A stretch of DNA of 64,000 nucleotides from Pseudomonadota bacterium (GCA_029781535.1 JAKOWL010000250.1:34711-98710); one strand, 5' to 3'. Counted from the first letter of the stretch, positions 41,846 through 52,220 are shown. Notes: a model not told the origin generated them from the sequence alone. Program-made: numbers and translations.

Positions 41846-42747
41846 ATATTTGGCTGACTCAGCATCTGCAGGCGATGAAGCAAGTATTGCATCGCTGCCA
41901 TCAAAATTTCCTACATACTTTTTTGATCAGTCTGGTGATAGGCGTGGCGCTGACCCTGCCAGTCTTGGGTTATGTCACCATCCACAATCTCGGCGACCTG
42001 ACTGGCAAGGCCAACCAGGAAGCGCAGATAAGTGTTTTCTTGAAGAACAACCTGACAGAGAATGCCAAATCCAGCCTTCGCAAAAACTTGGAAAGCAATC
42101 CTGAAATCAAATCAGCCACTTTCGTATCTAAAGAACAAGCACTAGAGCAACTCAAGGACAGTTTTGCCGATGTGACACTTATCGAATCCTTGCAGCAGAA
42201 CCCATTGCCTGACGCTTTCCAGATTGTTCCCAAGAGCCTGGATACTGCACAGTTGAGCGCACTCAAAAAGCAACTGGAAAACCTGGATGGTGTACAAGAA
42301 GTCGTGCTGGATGCAGACTGGCTCAATCGCCTGAACAGTTTGATTCAGCTTGCCGAAAGAATCTTATGGCTAATCACCGGCCTGTTCGCACTACTGCTCA
42401 TCACTGTCATCAGCAATACAGTGCGCATGCAGATCATGGCCCAGCGCGACGAAATCGAGGTCAGCCAACTGATTGGTGCCACTGCAGCTTTTACACGCCG
42501 CCCGTTTTTATATCTAGGCGGACTATATGGCCTATTCGGGGGTGTACTGGCAATCCTTATTGCTGTAGCAGTTGTATATATTTTCAACCAATCCATTATT
42601 CCTCTCACCGCCGCCTACCAGACACATTTCGCGCTTAATTACCCGGCTATGAATACACTGGGAGCAACCTGTCTGTTCGCTTCTGCCATCGGCTTGCTCT
42701 CCGCTCACGTCACTGCATCAAAATTCATAAATAAATCAATGCGCTAG
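41842..42747 (+). CDS. ftsX: Cell division permease FtsX
   Basis: SVFLKNNLTENAKSSL; overlaps ftsE stop; C-terminal TM block. Confidence 0.95.
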   Translation: MNIWLTQHLQAMKQVLHRCHQNFLHTFLISLVIGVALTLPVLGYVTIHNLGDLTGKANQEAQISVFLKNNLTENAKSSLRKNLESNPEIKSATFVSKEQALEQLKDSFADVTLIESLQQNPLPDAFQIVPKSLDTAQLSALKKQLENLDGVQEVVLDADWLNRLNSLIQLAERILWLITGLFALLLITVISNTVRMQIMAQRDEIEVSQLIGATAAFTRRPFLYLGGLYGLFGGVLAILIAVAVVYIFNQSIIPLTAAYQTHFALNYPAMNTLGATCLFASAIGLLSAHVTASKFINKSMR

Positions 42748-42859
42748 TTACAAATGGTAACAATTTTTTGCTTGATATGGCTTTATGCCTACCGGATAAT
42801 CAAAGTTATAACAAAATAACTCAATATAACAGGGGAATATCAATAACAAAGGATGTTAT

Positions 42860-43519
42860 ATGAAGAAAATAATCACTTTGCTCGCGTTTTTACCGATGGC
42901 TGCGAGCGCCAATACACTGCAATTCAATCCTTCAGGCAGCAATTTCAGCTTTAGTGGTTATGGCATATCGCCAGATACTACCGGAGCCAGAGATGTTGGG
43001 CAGTTAGGTTCATTTTCCACGGCCGGGTCCGGTAGCGGCACACTGACTTTCACCTTTCTAGGTCAAGAGAGTGGTTTCCTTAACAACTTGTCACTTACCG
43101 TCGACGGCGCTATCCAAACCCTGACAGAAGGTGCGCTTGGCAGCACCATCTCAGCTGTTATCAATGGGGCCGGACTCATCAACTTCGGCTTCTTCAGCTC
43201 AGGTCCTTCTGGTAATTTTGGACAATTTAACAATGGCGATACGGCAAACGGTACGTTGGGTTTTGCAGTGCTTAAGGAATTCATAGGCAATCAAGACCCG
43301 GCTGCTGTTGCAGGTGCAGGTTATAACAACACCACAACGCTAGGCAGCTTTGACTTTTTGCTTGGTTTCAATGATGCAGGCAAGGGCGATGCTGATTACG
43401 ACGACTACGTGGTAGGTGTAAATTTCAAGCCAACGGCAGTACCGTTACCAGCCGCTATGCCGTTGCTGCTGGCAACTGCAGGTTTGTTTGGATTTGGGAT
43501 TTACCGCAAGCGCGTCTAA
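42860..43519 (+). CDS. PEP-CTERM sorting domain protein
   Basis: Signal peptide plus C-terminal VPLPAAMPLLLATAGLFGFGIYRKRV. Confidence 0.88.
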   Translation: MKKIITLLAFLPMAASANTLQFNPSGSNFSFSGYGISPDTTGARDVGQLGSFSTAGSGSGTLTFTFLGQESGFLNNLSLTVDGAIQTLTEGALGSTISAVINGAGLINFGFFSSGPSGNFGQFNNGDTANGTLGFAVLKEFIGNQDPAAVAGAGYNNTTTLGSFDFLLGFNDAGKGDADYDDYVVGVNFKPTAVPLPAAMPLLLATAGLFGFGIYRKRV

Positions 43520-43538
43520 CCAATGTCTGTGCCTTAGC

Positions 43539-43566
43539 AAAAGGGGTGTCTCGACACCCCTTTTTT
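43539..43566. terminator. Bidirectional intrinsic terminator between convergent genes
   Basis: AAAAGGGGTGTC-TC-GACACCCCTTTTTT. Confidence 0.88.
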
Positions 43567-43570
43567 AATG

Positions 43571-46267
43571 CTAGGCATGCACTCGACCAAATGCTGAAAC
43601 CATGCGCTTGAGTTCCGGCACACAGGATCCGCACTGAGTACCGCACTTGAGCTTGGCCTGCAGCGTCTGCAAGTCCGCACCAGCCTCACAAGCCTCGACA
43701 ATCTCGTTCTCAGCCACATCCAGGCAATTGCAAACAATCTTGCCACGACCACGCTGACCTGTTGGCGGTGTACTCAATGGGGCCAATGCCCAGCGTCGGA
43801 GTTCATCACTGAACTGGCCTGTGGTCATCACTTCTTTCAACCAGTCTGCTGCCAGCGTCTCACCCACCAGCCGCACACCAGTGACCTGGCTATTTTGTAC
43901 CAGTATCCGTTTACTGATGCCGCGCTTGGCATCATCGTAGTGAAGCATGGGCGCACCTTCCAACATGCCCAACAACTGATCCAATCTTTCGATTATCCGG
44001 GTATCCGGAGCCCCATGATGCGCCACACGCAGAACCACCATACCACTGCCCCTTCCATAGAGGCCGCAAGTCGCATAATCAAAGTCAGGCAGCAATGTAC
44101 GTATGGATTGCAGCAAAGACAAATCGGCACAATTGCGCATCACCGTCATTTGCCAAGGCAAATCCAGCTTTTCGATTTTGATTGCAGTATGCTTCAATTC
44201 CGGCTGCTTTGAAGCTTTATCGAAAGCCGGCGGCATCAGCGCGTTCACGCCCAAGCCATGCATAGACTGGCTTCCCCAGTGCATCGGGATATAGGCTTCT
44301 GCAGGCTTCATCTCCCCGGATTCCGCGACGCGGATCACGAGGCTGCCACGCTTGTTGCTGACCTTGACGATATCCCCGGCCCTGATTTGGCGGCGCTGCA
44401 TATCATCCGCATGCATGGATATCACGGGCTCTTCGACATGGTTATACAACTGCGCGACTCTGCCGGTACGGCTCATGCCATGCCATTGGTCACGCAACCG
44501 CCCGGTCAACAGATGCAATGGATGCCGCGCATCGGTCTTATCCGCGGTGCCTTTGTATGATGCATTGACGAACCTAGCCTTGCCATCAGGTGTAGGAAAC
44601 CCGCCATCGGTATAAAGTCTTGCCATTCCTTTGCCTGCACCGGATTTGAATGGCCACTGCTGCGGGCCCTTATTTAGCAGGATATCGTAAGTCAGGCCAG
44701 TGATATCCAGGTCACGGCCACGTGTGCTTTCACGATGCTCGTTAAAGACAGCCTCCGTACTGACATAAGGGAACAGTTGTGGTTCCCTATCCAGATGCTT
44801 TTCCAACCGATGTGCGAAATCTACGACGATCTCCCAGTCATGGCGCGCCTCACCAGGAGGATTAACAGCAGACTGCACACGTGTGATACGCCGCTCGGAG
44901 TTGGTTACCGTCCCCTCCTTTTCTCCCCAGGTACTGGCTGGCAACAATACATCCGCGTACTGGCAAGTCTCGGTATTGTTAAAAGCATCCTGCACTACGA
45001 CCAGCTCAGCCGACTCTAGCGCTTTAAGCACATTGTTCACGTCAGGCATGGACTGCGCCGGATTGGTACAAGCAATCCATATTGCCTTGATTTCGCCGCT
45101 TCTAACAGCGTCAAACATCTCGACTGCAGTTTTGCCGGGGGTCGCAGGCACCTCATTTACCCCCCATAGCTTTGCGATTTCGGCACGATGTTCAGGATTC
45201 ATCAGGTCTCGATGTGCAGATAGCAGGTTCGCCATCCCACCTACTTCACGCCCACCCATCGCATTGGGCTGCCCAGTCAAGGAAAACGGTCCTGCCCCTA
45301 ACTTGCCGATCTGCCCCGTAGCAAGGTGCAGGTTGATTAGCGAGGCGTTCTTGTCAGTACCATGAATGGATTGGTTCAAACCCTGACAATACATAGACAG
45401 AGTGGGGCCTGCGCCGAACCATTTGGCTGTCTGGATGATATCTTTTTCACTGACTCCGCAAATATCTGCAACCATTTTTGGCGTATATTCACGCACTGTT
45501 TCTTTCAGCGCGTCAAAACCCGTGGTGTGCTTGCGAATATATTCATGATCCAGTAAGCCTTCCCACAACATGACATGAAGTAAGCCATTGAACAGCGCCA
45601 CATCTGTGCCCGGGTGAATCGCGAGATGGATATCAGCCAGCTGTGCGGTATCAGTCCTGCGTGGATCTACGACCACGACCTTCATATCCGGATCCTTGGC
45701 CTTCGCATCTTCGATGCGGCGGAAAACGATGGGATGTGCAAAAGCCGTATTGCTGCCCGCGATAAAGAGACATTTCGTATAGTTGATATCGTCATAACAG
45801 GCAGGCGGCGCATCAGCGCCCAAAGTAGCTTTATATCCTGCCACAGCGCTGGACATGCACAGACGCGAATTGGTGTCGATATTGTTGGTGCCTATCAACC
45901 CTTTGGCAAGCTTGTTGAATACATAATAGTCTTCGGTCAACAGTTGCCCGGAGATATAGAACGCCACGGCATCCGACCCATGCTTACCGATGATATTCGC
46001 AAACTTTTCTGCCAGATAGTCCAATGCGACATCCCAGCTCACATGCTGTCTCTGTGTATCGCGAGTTTGTCGCATTTCTGGGAATAATGCACGAAAATCC
46101 GTTGTTGCTGTTAAATGCAATGTAGAGCCCTTGGTGCATAAACGCCCAAAATTCGCAGGATGCTTCGGATCACCCTTCACATTGATAATTGCATTACCAT
46201 CAGATTCGATGATGACGCCACAACCAACCCCGCAATAGGGGCACGTTGACTTAGTCTCTTTGATCAT
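43571..46267 (-). CDS. nasA: Assimilatory nitrate reductase catalytic subunit (molybdopterin, [4Fe-4S], C-terminal Bfd-like [2Fe-2S])
   Basis: STCPYCGVGCGVIIE; GTNNIDTNSRLCMSSAVAGYK; CNCLDVAENEIVEACEAGADLQTLQAKLKCGTQCGSC. Confidence 0.93.
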   Translation of the reverse strand: MIKETKSTCPYCGVGCGVIIESDGNAIINVKGDPKHPANFGRLCTKGSTLHLTATTDFRALFPEMRQTRDTQRQHVSWDVALDYLAEKFANIIGKHGSDAVAFYISGQLLTEDYYVFNKLAKGLIGTNNIDTNSRLCMSSAVAGYKATLGADAPPACYDDINYTKCLFIAGSNTAFAHPIVFRRIEDAKAKDPDMKVVVVDPRRTDTAQLADIHLAIHPGTDVALFNGLLHVMLWEGLLDHEYIRKHTTGFDALKETVREYTPKMVADICGVSEKDIIQTAKWFGAGPTLSMYCQGLNQSIHGTDKNASLINLHLATGQIGKLGAGPFSLTGQPNAMGGREVGGMANLLSAHRDLMNPEHRAEIAKLWGVNEVPATPGKTAVEMFDAVRSGEIKAIWIACTNPAQSMPDVNNVLKALESAELVVVQDAFNNTETCQYADVLLPASTWGEKEGTVTNSERRITRVQSAVNPPGEARHDWEIVVDFAHRLEKHLDREPQLFPYVSTEAVFNEHRESTRGRDLDITGLTYDILLNKGPQQWPFKSGAGKGMARLYTDGGFPTPDGKARFVNASYKGTADKTDARHPLHLLTGRLRDQWHGMSRTGRVAQLYNHVEEPVISMHADDMQRRQIRAGDIVKVSNKRGSLVIRVAESGEMKPAEAYIPMHWGSQSMHGLGVNALMPPAFDKASKQPELKHTAIKIEKLDLPWQMTVMRNCADLSLLQSIRTLLPDFDYATCGLYGRGSGMVVLRVAHHGAPDTRIIERLDQLLGMLEGAPMLHYDDAKRGISKRILVQNSQVTGVRLVGETLAADWLKEVMTTGQFSDELRRWALAPLSTPPTGQRGRGKIVCNCLDVAENEIVEACEAGADLQTLQAKLKCGTQCGSCVPELKRMVSAFGRVHA

Positions 46268-46572
46268 TTCAGCTCTATATACACAACGCCACCTTCTACT
46301 TTTATGGGATAGCACGCTACTTCGCCGACATCCGGCTCTTCGGCCTTGCCAGTTTCCAAGCTGATTTTCCATTGGTGCAGCGGGCATGCCACCTTATTGC
46401 CATAGACAATCCCCTGTGTCAACGGACCGCCTTTGTGTGGACAGCTATTATTAATCGCAAACACTCGGTCATCCTCAGTACGAAACACGCCTATATCTCC
46501 AGTGCCAGTGCGCACTACACGTGCCCCTAACTTCGGGACTTCATTCAAAGGACATACCTTTTTCCAGGACAT
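46264..46572 (-). CDS. nirD: Nitrite reductase (NADH) small subunit
   Basis: Rieske-like NNSCPHKGGPLTQGIVYGNKVACPLHQWKISLETGKAEEPD. Confidence 0.93.
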   Translation of the reverse strand: MSWKKVCPLNEVPKLGARVVRTGTGDIGVFRTEDDRVFAINNSCPHKGGPLTQGIVYGNKVACPLHQWKISLETGKAEEPDVGEVACYPIKVEGGVVYIELK

Positions 46573-46596
46573 ACAAACTCCGCACAAATTAAGTAA

Positions 46597-48285
46597 TTAA
46601 GAAACCAGCAACAAGTAAATCAGTAAAAAATTCAGCAACATCGAAAAAATGGCGATCCACTGCCACTTGACTAATCTGGCACGCGCAATCAATGGGGTGC
46701 GTTGTACTGCAATCGGCTTAAATTCACCATGCTCTAGCGCCAGCAACATTTCATCCGCAGTTTCAAAGCGCTTGTCCACATCATGTGCCACCGCCTTGAG
46801 GACAATATTTTCCAGCCAGCTTGGAATTTCCGGCCTATACCTAGTTGGCCTTGTTGGCTCGCCAAACCGCGGCGTCTGGAAAGGCTCAATCTCGCCATAT
46901 GGGTATTTTCGTGTAAGCAGATAATATAAAGTCACACCCGCCGCATATATGTCTGTGGCGATATTTGCCGTGCCCCCCGCGAAAAGCTCTGGTGCCATAA
47001 AGCTGGGCGTCCCAGGGTTTTCCATCTCTTCCGGCATATCTGTCATGGTGTTGAGGGCAACGCCTAAATCCAGAATACGCAAGCGCTGGTCACTGCCTAT
47101 GTGAATATTCGCAGGCTTAATATCGCGATGCACGATATTCAATCTATGTAACATACTTAAACCACGCATCATATCCACACCGATTTTGGCTACACCATTC
47201 ACTGTGAAGTGATGTCCGCTATCAATACGCTGCTGCAAGGTAGCACCTTCGTGCCAAGTCATTACAAAATACAGGTATTTACGTTGCGCTGGCCCCAATG
47301 GCAGAATCTGCGGCATAGCCTGTGAGACCACGCGCTTAGTCAACCATTCTTCATTCAACAATGCCTGGCAACTTTGCTTGTCCTCAGCTAATACCGGTTG
47401 CAATGTTTTCAGCACAAACAACTGGCCATTTTGGCTACGTACTTTGTATAGCAGGGTAGCGCGCGAGTCATGCAAAACCTCCTGCACCTCAAACCCATCC
47501 AGCACATCACCCACCTTGAGTTTTGGCGGAACCGGCAGCGACTGAGCATCTGCCAACACATCACTTAGGCTATCTTCACCGATGTCTTGAACCCGCACCA
47601 CCAATGCAGAAGCATTGTCTTGCCCTCCCTTAGCCAAGGCGTTTTTGGTAAGTTCGTCTGCTACCATCTGCGGGCTATCATACAGCATCATGGCGCGATG
47701 GATAGCCTCTTCACCAAGCGGCTCCCATACGCCATCACTCATGATGGCAAAAACATCACTCGTCTCCAGCAATCCGTCGGCATAATCCACACTTAAGTGA
47801 TTATCCAACCCAACGGCTCGCTTCAGCACATGACGCATCTCCGGGTTGTCCCATACATGATCTACCGTCAACTGCTTCAGCGATTTATTTCTCAGCAGGT
47901 AAATACGTGTATCTCCGACATGCGCTAGATAATAACGCTGGCCGCGCAATACTATCAGCGATAGTGTAGCGGCCATTCCAGCCAAATCGCGGTTGGCACT
48001 AGCTTGCGCCAGTACCCAACGGTTTGCCGCAGTAAGCACTTTGTCTAACGCAGCATGCGGCTCCCAAGTATCAGGCGTGGCGTAATAATCAGCCGAAACC
48101 GAACGCACAGTCATTTCCGAAGCCTCAGCACCACCCTCATTACCACTCACGCCATCAGCCACAGCCAATAAGGCGCCTTTTATTTTGAGTTGATCTTTAT
48201 TGGGTGTCACAACGCCAATATAGTCCTCATTACGTTTACGCGGGCCAATCTGACTGGATTGGCCGATTTCAAATTTAAGGGGCAT
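46597..48285 (-). CDS. Bifunctional PP2C-type phosphatase / Ser-Thr protein kinase, C-terminal TM tail
   Basis: VADGVSGNEGGAEAS, HVGDTRIYLLR, MSDGVWE (PP2C); NIVHRDIKPANIHIG, ILDLGVAL, GTPSFMAPELF (kinase); terminal FSMLLNFLLIYLLLVS. Confidence 0.92.
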   Translation of the reverse strand: MPLKFEIGQSSQIGPRKRNEDYIGVVTPNKDQLKIKGALLAVADGVSGNEGGAEASEMTVRSVSADYYATPDTWEPHAALDKVLTAANRWVLAQASANRDLAGMAATLSLIVLRGQRYYLAHVGDTRIYLLRNKSLKQLTVDHVWDNPEMRHVLKRAVGLDNHLSVDYADGLLETSDVFAIMSDGVWEPLGEEAIHRAMMLYDSPQMVADELTKNALAKGGQDNASALVVRVQDIGEDSLSDVLADAQSLPVPPKLKVGDVLDGFEVQEVLHDSRATLLYKVRSQNGQLFVLKTLQPVLAEDKQSCQALLNEEWLTKRVVSQAMPQILPLGPAQRKYLYFVMTWHEGATLQQRIDSGHHFTVNGVAKIGVDMMRGLSMLHRLNIVHRDIKPANIHIGSDQRLRILDLGVALNTMTDMPEEMENPGTPSFMAPELFAGGTANIATDIYAAGVTLYYLLTRKYPYGEIEPFQTPRFGEPTRPTRYRPEIPSWLENIVLKAVAHDVDKRFETADEMLLALEHGEFKPIAVQRTPLIARARLVKWQWIAIFSMLLNFLLIYLLLVS

Positions 48286-48343
48286 GCTTAAATTCTAGCA
48301 GGGGTAATGCGCAACAAGCCAAGAATTAATATATTAGTAATTT

Positions 48344-49555
48344 TTAAACCTTTGCTGCGGTTGCTGTGGCACTTCCCCACGTCGTTCTCCAGCGTGTTTT
48401 TACGCCACTCAAACCCAACAGCGCCATTACTGCCAAGCCTGCAAAAATCAATAAGCCTATCTGATAACTGCCGCTATGCTGCTTGATATACCCCAGGCTA
48501 GCTGCCAAATAGAAACCTCCTACACCGCCTGCCATACCTACCAAGCCGGTCATTACGCCAATTTCCTTACGAAAGCGTTGGGGGACTAGTTGAAATACTG
48601 CACCGTTGCCCATGCCTAATGTAGCCATCGCAGGAATTACCACCATCAAAGACTTGGCAATAGTGGGCTGACCAAAACTCATCCAAAAAATCAACAGTGC
48701 TGCCATCGCATACATGATAAGCAAAGTGCGAATACCGCCAATGCGGTCTGCAACATAACCGCCAATAGGACGCACCAACGAACCTGCAAATACACAGGCA
48801 GCAGTACAATAACCCGCAATGACCGGACCGAGACTATATAAATCATTGAAATAGATGGTTAGACTAGAAGCCAGGCCAACAAAACCACCAAAAGTGACAC
48901 TATAAAAAAACATGAACCACCAGGCATCTTTATCTTTCAAGACGTTAGCATATTGCGCCAATGATTTAGGTGGTGGTGCATCTGGTGAGTCTTTAGCAAA
49001 CAAAACGTAAACTACCAGCGCAGTCACCAGTGGAATCAAAGCCATCCCGAACACATTATTCCACCCGTATGCCGCCGCCAAGCTAGGCGCAAATAACGCA
49101 GCAAACACAGTACCCGAGTTGCCGGCACCTGCGATTCCTAATGCGGTACCTTGGTGCTCTGGCGGATACCAGCGGCTAGCCAAAGGTAAAGCAACCGCAA
49201 AGGCAGCACCTGCAAATCCAAGAAATATGCCCAGCAGTAATGCTTGCTGGAAGTTTTGAATACCATGTAACCATGCTGCCAGTAAGGCCAGAATCACAAT
49301 CACTTGTCCTATCAAGCCAGCAATTTTAGGTTTAAGATGATCGACCAACACACCCATTACGATCCGCAGCAATGCACCCGCCAGTACTGGCGTAGCCACC
49401 ATCAAACCTTTTTGTGCCGGTGTAAGCTGTAAATCTGCCGCTATTTGCACAGCCAGTGGACCAAGTAATACCCATACCATAAAACTCAAATCGAAATATA
49501 AAAATGCTGAGAACAGTGTTGGTGTATGCCCAGCTTTCCAAAAACTAGTCTTCAT
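48344..49555 (-). CDS. narK: MFS nitrate/nitrite transporter (NarK/NasA-type)
   Basis: FDLSFMVWVLLGPLAVQIAADLQLTPAQKGLMVATPVLAGALLRI; within nas cluster. Confidence 0.9.
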   Translation of the reverse strand: MKTSFWKAGHTPTLFSAFLYFDLSFMVWVLLGPLAVQIAADLQLTPAQKGLMVATPVLAGALLRIVMGVLVDHLKPKIAGLIGQVIVILALLAAWLHGIQNFQQALLLGIFLGFAGAAFAVALPLASRWYPPEHQGTALGIAGAGNSGTVFAALFAPSLAAAYGWNNVFGMALIPLVTALVVYVLFAKDSPDAPPPKSLAQYANVLKDKDAWWFMFFYSVTFGGFVGLASSLTIYFNDLYSLGPVIAGYCTAACVFAGSLVRPIGGYVADRIGGIRTLLIMYAMAALLIFWMSFGQPTIAKSLMVVIPAMATLGMGNGAVFQLVPQRFRKEIGVMTGLVGMAGGVGGFYLAASLGYIKQHSGSYQIGLLIFAGLAVMALLGLSGVKTRWRTTWGSATATAAKV

Positions 49556-49594
49556 GAAAAATCCTCAAAATTATGGTGTTAATCGAATAAGTAA

Positions 49595-52045
49595 TTAGAT
49601 GGTAATGGTTTGATACTCTTTGTATTCATCACGCTTTTGCACGCGATCCAGCCAGGGGTTGGTCGCACCTTGCAAAGCATATAGCAGTCTCTCATAGGCA
49701 GCTTTGCGGCCCTCATGGTCTTCCACTACACGTTTTTTCACATAATCCAAACCTACACGTTCAATCCAGTGCACAGTACGATCCAGATAGCGCGCTTCCT
49801 CGCGATAGATCTGAATAAAGGCACCAGAATACTCCATGACTTCCTCTGCCGTTTTTACCTTGCATAAAAACTGCGCGACTTCGGTTTTGATACCTCCGTT
49901 GCCACCCACGTAGATTTCCCATCCGGAATCGACGCCAATGATGCCCACATCCTTGATACCAGATTCCGCACAGTTTCTGGGGCAGCCGGATACCGCGAAT
50001 TTCACTTTATGCGGTGCCCACATGTGATCGAAGGCTTTTTCCAAATCGATGCCCATTTGAGTAGAATTTTGGGTACCAAAACGGCAGAACTCGCTACCCA
50101 CACAGGTTTTGACGGTGCGAATGCTCTTGCCGTAAGCGTAGCCGGATGGCATGTCCAGATCAGCCCACATATTAGTAAGGTCTTCTTTCTTTACACCCAG
50201 CAAGTCGATACGTTGGCCTCCGGTAACCTTTACCATTGGCACTTTATATTTGTCAGCCACATCCGCGATCTTGCGTAATTGATCAGGAGAGGTCACACCT
50301 CCGTACATACGCGGTACAACGGAATAGGTTCCATCTTTTTGAATATTCGCGTGCACGCGCTCGTTAATGAAGCGCGATTGCGGATCATCCTTGGCTTCAT
50401 GCGGCCAGGTCGAAATCAGATAATAATTGAGCGCAGGGCGACATGTCGCACAACCATTGGGCGTGCGCCACTGCATGCCTTTCATGGCATCCGGAATCGT
50501 CAGATATTTATGTTTACGTATCTCTTCTCGCACCTCTTCGTGATTCATCTCCGTACAACCGCATACAGCCTTGCTGGTAGATGGGGGTGCATAACCACCG
50601 CCTAGTGTAGAAGCTAGGATCTGCTCGACCAGACCGGTACAGCTGCCGCAGCTGGAAGCAGCTTTGGTCTGCTTTTTCACATCATCGATCGTGAACAAAC
50701 CCTTTTCTTTGATGGCTTTAACGATGGTACCTTTGCATACGCCATTACAGCCACAGACTTCCATTTCGTCGGTCATGGCAGCCGCTTTGTCCTGACCAGC
50801 ATGACCGGTATTTCCCAAGCTATCCTGCCCGAACATCAAATGGTCGCGTATCTCATGAATAGATTTGCCGTCACGGAGCATCTGAAAATACCAGGCTCCG
50901 TCGGCAGTATCGCCAAACAACACGCCGCCAATGATTTTGTCATTCTTGATGACGAGTTTTTTGTAAACGCCGCCCACAGCATCGTGCAAAACGATCTCTT
51001 CACGTCCGTCATCCGGCGCGCCTTCACCGCTGGAGAAATCACCTGCACTGAACAAATCAATCCCTGTAACCTTTAATTTTGTCGAGGTCACAGAGCCTTT
51101 ATATTGACCTATTCCAAAGTTAGCCAGATGTGTGGCACAAACCTTGGCCATTTCAAACAATGGCGCAACCAGGCCGTAAGAAATACCACGATGCGCTACA
51201 CACTCCCCCACTGCATAAATACGTGGGTCGTATGTCTGCATGGTGTCATTCACCACAATGCCCTTATTACAATAAATCCCCGCAGACTCAGCAAGCGCAT
51301 AGTTCGGGCGTATACCCACCGCCATTACAACCAGATCCGCTGCAACCTCCACTCCATCTGTAAAGCGCACTGCGCTGACGCGCCCATTTTTACCAATCAG
51401 CTGTTCAGTATTTTTGTTAAGCAGGAATTTGAGGCCTTTAGCTTCCAGGTTTTTCTGTAGCATACGGCCTGCCGTCTTATCCAACTGGCGCTCTAGTAAC
51501 CAATTGTTTTTGTGTACCACCGTTACGTCCATGCCTTGAATCTTCAGACCGTTCGCAGCTTCCAGACCAAGCAGGCCACCACCTATCACCACTGCATGCT
51601 TGTATTTTTTGGCGGCGGCAATCATGTCATTGGTATCTTTGATGTCACGATACCCCAGCACTCCCTGTAAATCAGCACCAGGAATGGGCAGCATAAATGG
51701 TTTGGAGCCAGTAGCGATCAGCAAGCGGTCATACTCGGCACTTGCACCGTCCTCTGCATATACCACGCGATTTTTACGGTCAATTTTGTTAATACGTGCG
51801 TTGGTGTACAACTTGATATTGTTTTCCGCATACCACTCACGAGAGTTCAGGATAATGTCATCGATAGTCTGCTCGTTCGCCAGCACAGGAGAAAGCATGA
51901 TGCGGTTGTAATTAGGGTATGGCTCGTCACCAAACACAGTAATGTCATAAATATCCGGTGCGATTTTCAACAGCTCTTCGACTGTTCTCATTCCAGCCAT
52001 ACCGTTACCTACTACTACTAACTTCATTTTTTGCATTTCCATCAT
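49595..52045 (-). CDS. nirB: Nitrite reductase (NADH) large subunit
   Basis: KLVVVGNGMAGMRTVEELL; CGCNGVCKGTIVKAIKEKGL; KTCVGSEFCRFGTQNSTQMG; SGCPRNCAESGIKDVG. Confidence 0.96.
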   Translation of the reverse strand: MMEMQKMKLVVVGNGMAGMRTVEELLKIAPDIYDITVFGDEPYPNYNRIMLSPVLANEQTIDDIILNSREWYAENNIKLYTNARINKIDRKNRVVYAEDGASAEYDRLLIATGSKPFMLPIPGADLQGVLGYRDIKDTNDMIAAAKKYKHAVVIGGGLLGLEAANGLKIQGMDVTVVHKNNWLLERQLDKTAGRMLQKNLEAKGLKFLLNKNTEQLIGKNGRVSAVRFTDGVEVAADLVVMAVGIRPNYALAESAGIYCNKGIVVNDTMQTYDPRIYAVGECVAHRGISYGLVAPLFEMAKVCATHLANFGIGQYKGSVTSTKLKVTGIDLFSAGDFSSGEGAPDDGREEIVLHDAVGGVYKKLVIKNDKIIGGVLFGDTADGAWYFQMLRDGKSIHEIRDHLMFGQDSLGNTGHAGQDKAAAMTDEMEVCGCNGVCKGTIVKAIKEKGLFTIDDVKKQTKAASSCGSCTGLVEQILASTLGGGYAPPSTSKAVCGCTEMNHEEVREEIRKHKYLTIPDAMKGMQWRTPNGCATCRPALNYYLISTWPHEAKDDPQSRFINERVHANIQKDGTYSVVPRMYGGVTSPDQLRKIADVADKYKVPMVKVTGGQRIDLLGVKKEDLTNMWADLDMPSGYAYGKSIRTVKTCVGSEFCRFGTQNSTQMGIDLEKAFDHMWAPHKVKFAVSGCPRNCAESGIKDVGIIGVDSGWEIYVGGNGGIKTEVAQFLCKVKTAEEVMEYSGAFIQIYREEARYLDRTVHWIERVGLDYVKKRVVEDHEGRKAAYERLLYALQGATNPWLDRVQKRDEYKEYQTITI

Positions 52046-52074
52046 CCCGATATTTTTAAATCCTGCCCACTATT

Positions 52075-52090
52075 TGCAATATGCATGCCA
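52075..52090 (-). promoter_or_regulatory. Candidate sigma54 promoter of nirB
   Basis: Minus strand TGGCATG-CATA-TTGCA, correct GG-N10-GC spacing. Confidence 0.7.
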
Positions 52091-52152
52091 ACGAAAACAT
52101 CAACAGAAACAATAGGATAACGTGTCAAGTCTCGGCAATTGCATCCAGGTAT

Positions 52153-52198
52153 GCACCAGAATGGAAAAGTGCACCACATCAAAGCACTAAAGCAGTGC
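52153..52198 (-). promoter_or_regulatory. Candidate NtrC-type enhancer pair upstream of nirB
   Basis: GCACTAAAGCAGTGC (52184-52198, GCAC-N7-GTGC) plus weaker GCACCAGAATGGAAA (52153-52167), centres about 31 bp apart. Confidence 0.5.
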
Positions 52199-52220
52199 AC
52201 GTCTCCAGACATACCAAAGG

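Noticed and set aside
42747-42775. Possible sigma54 promoter before the PEP-CTERM gene (TGGTAACAATTTTTTGCT)
   Set aside because: GG to GC spacing is 12 instead of the required 10 nt.
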